This document shows, piece after piece, positions 61,278 through 64,000 of a stretch of DNA of 64,000 nucleotides. Within the stretch, counting starts at the first letter, position 1; every line of letters starts with the position of its first letter. The notes beneath the pieces are model-generated. The model worked only from the letters and a program-made list of their open reading frames with translations. It did no database searches and was not told the DNA's origin. Location: contig JAKLIF010000007.1 of NCBI GenBank assembly GCA_022709755.1, positions 1 through 64,000 of the forward strand, written 5' to 3'. Source of the DNA: Elusimicrobiota bacterium. Lineage in GTDB: Bacteria > Elusimicrobiota > Elusimicrobia > FEN-1173 > JAKLIF01. The position numbers and the translations under genes are program-made.

Positions 61278-62001
61278 GCGCTTGAACCTCCAGATACGCC
61301 TCATTCGGGATGAACGACTTCGCTGTCTCTTCGGGGGAAGGGGGCTTGTCGGTCCGCCAAGGATAAGCCCCGGAGACATCGTAGCGACCGATCCTCTCCC
61401 GTCTCAAAGCCGTCATCACCGCGCCAGTCCCCAACTTGTTCCCCACGTCCCGGACCAAGGAGCGGATATAGGTGCCCTTGGAGCATACGACGGAAAACTC
61501 CCCTTCGGAATCCCTGTAATCCGAGAGATGGAAACGATGAACGGTGACGATTCTCCGGGGTTGTATCACGGGGATCCCCTTCCGGGCCCATTCGTAGAGC
61601 GGACGTCCCTTCACCTTGACGGCGGCGTACAGGGGCACCGTCTGTTCAATCGTCCCGACAAACGCCGCCATCGCGGATTGGACCTCGGTAAGACTCAAGG
61701 GTGGGACCGGATGGATCTCGAGGGTCTTCCCCGTCGAATCATCCGTATCGCTGGTCACCCCGAGTTTGAATCGCCCCCGATAGGTCTTGTCGCCGTCGGC
61801 GATCTCGGATTGCCATCGGGTGGCGGCGCCGAGGACCAGGATCAAGAGTCCCGTGGCCATCGGATCCAGCGTACCGCAATGCCCGATCTGTTTTTGTGAG
61901 AAATGTCGCCGGGCCCATAAAACGACATCATGGGAGGTCGGCCCGGCTGGTTTATCGACGAGGAAAAGGCCCGACGGGCCGGACGGCCCGGGCGTCATCA
62001 T
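61267..62001 (-). CDS. truB: tRNA pseudouridine(55) synthase TruB
   Basis: TruB isomerises U55 in tRNA. The 244-residue protein has the catalytic D46 in GHCGTLDPMATGLL, plus GTYIRSLVRDVG and KTYRGRFKLGV. The start at 62001 gives a four-base overlap with nrnA; upstream in-frame sequence is Arg-rich and not TruB-like. Confidence 0.97.
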   Translation of the reverse strand: MMTPGPSGPSGLFLVDKPAGPTSHDVVLWARRHFSQKQIGHCGTLDPMATGLLILVLGAATRWQSEIADGDKTYRGRFKLGVTSDTDDSTGKTLEIHPVPPLSLTEVQSAMAAFVGTIEQTVPLYAAVKVKGRPLYEWARKGIPVIQPRRIVTVHRFHLSDYRDSEGEFSVVCSKGTYIRSLVRDVGNKLGTGAVMTALRRERIGRYDVSGAYPWRTDKPPSPEETAKSFIPNEAYLEVQARAT

Positions 62002-63014
62002 CGGGCGGAAGCGGAATGGGTTCGAAAAGCCGCCGACAGAGACCGGAGAACGGTCTGAGTGACGGTCTCGATCGAGCCGGACAAGGTGCATCCGGCGGCG
62101 TGGCGATGCCCGCCGCCGTTGAAGGAACGGACGATCTCATTGACGTTGAATGAATTTTTGGACCGAAGACTGACCTTGATGCGCCCGGAAGACATCTCGC
62201 GGACCAGGATCGAGACGACGACGGAAGGGATCTTCAAACCCTGATTGATGATCCCCTCCGTCTCCTCGTCGGAAGAACCGGCTCGCGCGAAATCCGCCCG
62301 ACGGAGCGTCAGGATGGCGACGCGGTCTCGCTCCGCCAGACGCAGCGAACTCAAGGCGATCCCCAGGAGGCGGATGGCCGACACAGGGGCTGTCCCGTAG
62401 AGGTTCCTGGATATGTCCGCGACAGGTATTTTCGCCTCCAACAGGCGCACGGCCACCGCATGACTGTCCGGCGTGGTATTATCCTGTTGGAACCGCCCCG
62501 TGTCCGTGACCAGCCCCACATAGAGACAGGTGGCCTCTGTCAGAGTGAGCCTGTATCGGGCCCGGTCGAATACGTGAAAGATCAGTTCCGATGTGGAAGA
62601 GGCCGACGGATCGATCATGTTGATGTGGCCGAAATCGGTGTGGATGGAATGGTGGTCGATGTTGATCACCCGGCGCGCCTGTTTTTTCAGGTCGATGATG
62701 TTCCCCATGCGGTCCTGATTGGAACATTCGAAGATGATGGCCACATCGTAGGTCTTGGAGACACGTTGCGCCGTCTTGATCCGGCGGCAGTTCGGCATGA
62801 ATTGGAGGTAACGCGGGACGGGCTGGCGGTTGTAAATATCGATCGAGCGTTTTCCGAACCGCCGCAGGAGACTGTCCATGGCCAATTCGGAACCGATGGT
62901 GTCTCCATCCGGTTTTTCATGGCCCGCCATGAAAAAGGTCCGGCCTTGCCGGAGTTCACGGAGGATGTCGTCGATCAGCTTATTTCTTTTTTGAGGATTT
63001 AGCTTTCCGGACAT
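61998..63014 (-). CDS. nrnA: DHH-DHHA1 phosphoesterase (NrnA/RecJ-like)
   Basis: NrnA-type enzymes degrade nanoRNA and pAp or cyclic dinucleotides. The 338-residue protein has HEKPDGDTIGSELA, IDHHSIHTDFG (DHH motif), the LVTDTGRFQ metal-binding aspartate and the DHHA1 GGGHRHAAG motif. Placement between rbfA and truB is common. It overlaps the rbfA end by 35 bases. Confidence 0.93.
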   Translation of the reverse strand: MSGKLNPQKRNKLIDDILRELRQGRTFFMAGHEKPDGDTIGSELAMDSLLRRFGKRSIDIYNRQPVPRYLQFMPNCRRIKTAQRVSKTYDVAIIFECSNQDRMGNIIDLKKQARRVINIDHHSIHTDFGHINMIDPSASSTSELIFHVFDRARYRLTLTEATCLYVGLVTDTGRFQQDNTTPDSHAVAVRLLEAKIPVADISRNLYGTAPVSAIRLLGIALSSLRLAERDRVAILTLRRADFARAGSSDEETEGIINQGLKIPSVVVSILVREMSSGRIKVSLRSKNSFNVNEIVRSFNGGGHRHAAGCTLSGSIETVTQTVLRSLSAAFRTHSASAR

Positions 63015-63402
63015 TCGTTTTGGCCCTTCGAGGCTTGGAAGGAGGAACGACGGGGGGTGCGTTCTCCGTTTCGATCCTGTTCAGGATCTCAAAGACCCGG
63101 GCGGCTCTGGCCGGGGTTTCATCGTAGACGAATTCAAGGTTGGGGATTCGACGAAGGTTCTCGAGATGCCGGATCTCGGACCGGATGAAGGGGATGGCCT
63201 TGATCAGGGCCTCGCGGCTTTTCTCCTTGTCCTCCTCGCTGCCCAAGACGGAATAGAAGACGCGCGCCTGATAGAGGTCATCGGTCAACTTGACTCCCGT
63301 CACCGTGACGAACCCGATGTCCGTGTTATCCAGAGTCAAGATCAGGCGGGAGATCTCCTGCTGCAAAAGCTCATTCAACCGTTCCAGACGTCGGGCCCAC
63401 AC
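62980..63402 (-). CDS. rbfA: Ribosome-binding factor A
   Basis: RbfA assists 30S maturation. The 140-residue protein has the KH-like fold: RRLERLNELLQQEISRLI, FVTVTGVKLTDDLYQARVFYSVLG and FIRSEIRHLENLRRIPNLEFVYDE, with a Lys/Pro-rich tail. The start is GTG at 63402, preceded by AGGAGGGGGAG. It follows infB by 28 bases. Confidence 0.95.
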   Translation of the reverse strand: MWARRLERLNELLQQEISRLILTLDNTDIGFVTVTGVKLTDDLYQARVFYSVLGSEEDKEKSREALIKAIPFIRSEIRHLENLRRIPNLEFVYDETPARAARVFEILNRIETENAPPVVPPSKPRRAKTNVRKAKSSKKK

Positions 63403-63430
63403 GATGATCTCCCCCTCCTGGCGGCCGCGA

Positions 63431-64000
63431 TCAGTTCTTCGGCAGCCGCGTTTGCTTTTCCAGCGAGTAAAACTCGATCCGATCCCCCGGTTTGATGTCC
63501 TGATACCCTTCCAAACTGATCCCGCATTCGAACCCTTTCTCCACTTCACGCACATCGTCCTTGAAGCGTTTGAGGTTGGAGAGGGTCCCTTCAAAAACGA
63601 TCGTGCCGTTCCGGAGAAGCCGCGCCTTGGCGGACCGGGCCGCTTTTCCCTCGGTGACATAGCATCCGGCGACCGTGCCCGACTTGGTGATGCGGAAAAC
63701 CTGCCTCACGTCGGCCCAGCCCTGCGTGACTTCCTTGACGAGCGGCTCCAACAATCCCTCCAGAGCGGCCTTCACGTCATTGACCATGTCATAGATGATG
63801 CGATAGGTCCGTATTTCGACGGATTCCCGGCGGGCCAAATCCTCGGAGGACGGATCCGGACGGACGTTGAAACCCAGGATGATGGCGTCCGAGGCGGAGG
63901 CGAGCAATATGTCGGATTCATTGATGGCCCCGACCCCCACGTGGATCGATTTGACCGTCACCCCTTCGTATGACATCCGTTCGAGGGAATCCCGCACGGC
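63431..64000 (-). CDS. infB: Translation initiation factor IF-2, C-terminal part
   Basis: This is the last 189 residues of IF-2 (the gene continues beyond the window). Conserved pieces are VGVGAINESDILLASASDAIILGFNVRP and the domain-4 fMet-tRNA-binding region GTVAGCYVTEGKAAR, GFECGISLEGYQDIKPGDRIE. infB-rbfA-nrnA-truB-ribF is a classical order. Confidence 0.95.
   Translation of the reverse strand, partial: AVRDSLERMSYEGVTVKSIHVGVGAINESDILLASASDAIILGFNVRPDPSSEDLARRESVEIRTYRIIYDMVNDVKAALEGLLEPLVKEVTQGWADVRQVFRITKSGTVAGCYVTEGKAARSAKARLLRNGTIVFEGTLSNLKRFKDDVREVEKGFECGISLEGYQDIKPGDRIEFYSLEKQTRLPKN

Noticed and set aside
1-64000. tRNA, rRNA, CRISPR arrays, IS elements, replication origin
   Set aside because: No cloverleaf with CCA-type end, no repeat-spacer pattern, no transposase and no DnaA-box cluster was seen when reading the window.

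Overview
The window is a gene-dense bacterial chromosome segment in which almost everything is transcribed leftwards (minus strand); the only convincing plus-strand gene is a FecR-domain gene at 58209-58952. The organism is a diderm. It has LolA, a lipoprotein, FtsX with an EnvC-type activator, RodZ, UppP and large periplasmic proteins. GC content is fairly high, with frequent GTG and TTG starts and many 4-base start/stop overlaps. The gene families (MerR-receiver fusion, GlgE/GlgM, DUF2723, DUF4175, DUF4159, CpXC, DUF2851) and the order ftsK-lolA-rodZ-rimO-pgsA-pgpA-recA suggest a deep-branching, little-cultured phylum. Omnitrophota-like is my best guess, but that is inference; no rRNA is present to decide it.

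Layout in the direction of transcription, from right to left. (1) 64000-60348: infB (partial), rbfA, nrnA, truB, ribF, a translation and RNA-maturation operon. (2) 60330-55284: an envelope block (WD40/CARDB-like protein, divergent FecR protein, LPP20/FlgT-like lipoprotein, SGNH hydrolase with TPRs) that separates truB-ribF from rpsO-pnp. (3) 55227-44463: rpsO (apparently leaderless), a structured leader, pnp, accB, a small winged-helix gene, uppP, ftsK, lolA, rodZ, rimO, pgsA, pgpA and a ferritin-like gene. (4) 44466-42230: recA with its own promoter, xerD, and a Trm112-like gene too small for routine gene calling. (5) 42200-22230: an 11-gene, tightly coupled envelope cluster: moxR, DUF58, BatA-type vWA, DUF4159, vWA/GATase-like, three tandem DUF2723-TPR membrane proteins, a GT39-like transferase, a giant DUF4175 protein and an HExxH metalloprotease with TPRs. 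(6) 22187-15361: CpXC, an unknown small protein, DUF2851, CCA-adding enzyme, site-2 protease, trpS (with an iron-sulfur-type Cys motif), scpA, scpB. (7) 15356-10402: a glycogen module, glgM-glgE-galT plus an isolated GT5 N-terminal domain; galT has its own promoter. (8) 10373-2042: DUF5693, csaB, ftsX, envC, ctp, a small anchored protein, tsaD, dusB. (9) 1990-1: strong promoter, structured leader, MerR-receiver regulator and the start of a secreted fibre-like surface protein that runs off the window.

Together these are mostly core information-processing and envelope-biogenesis operons. The less ordinary parts are the 20-kb MoxR/DUF2723/DUF4175 cluster, the GlgE-type glycogen genes, the FecR/LPP20/WD40/SGNH block and the MerR-receiver/fibre locus with its leader RNA. 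I see no rRNA, tRNA, CRISPR array, IS element or prophage. No intergenic gap exceeds 300 bases; the longest is 1830-2041.
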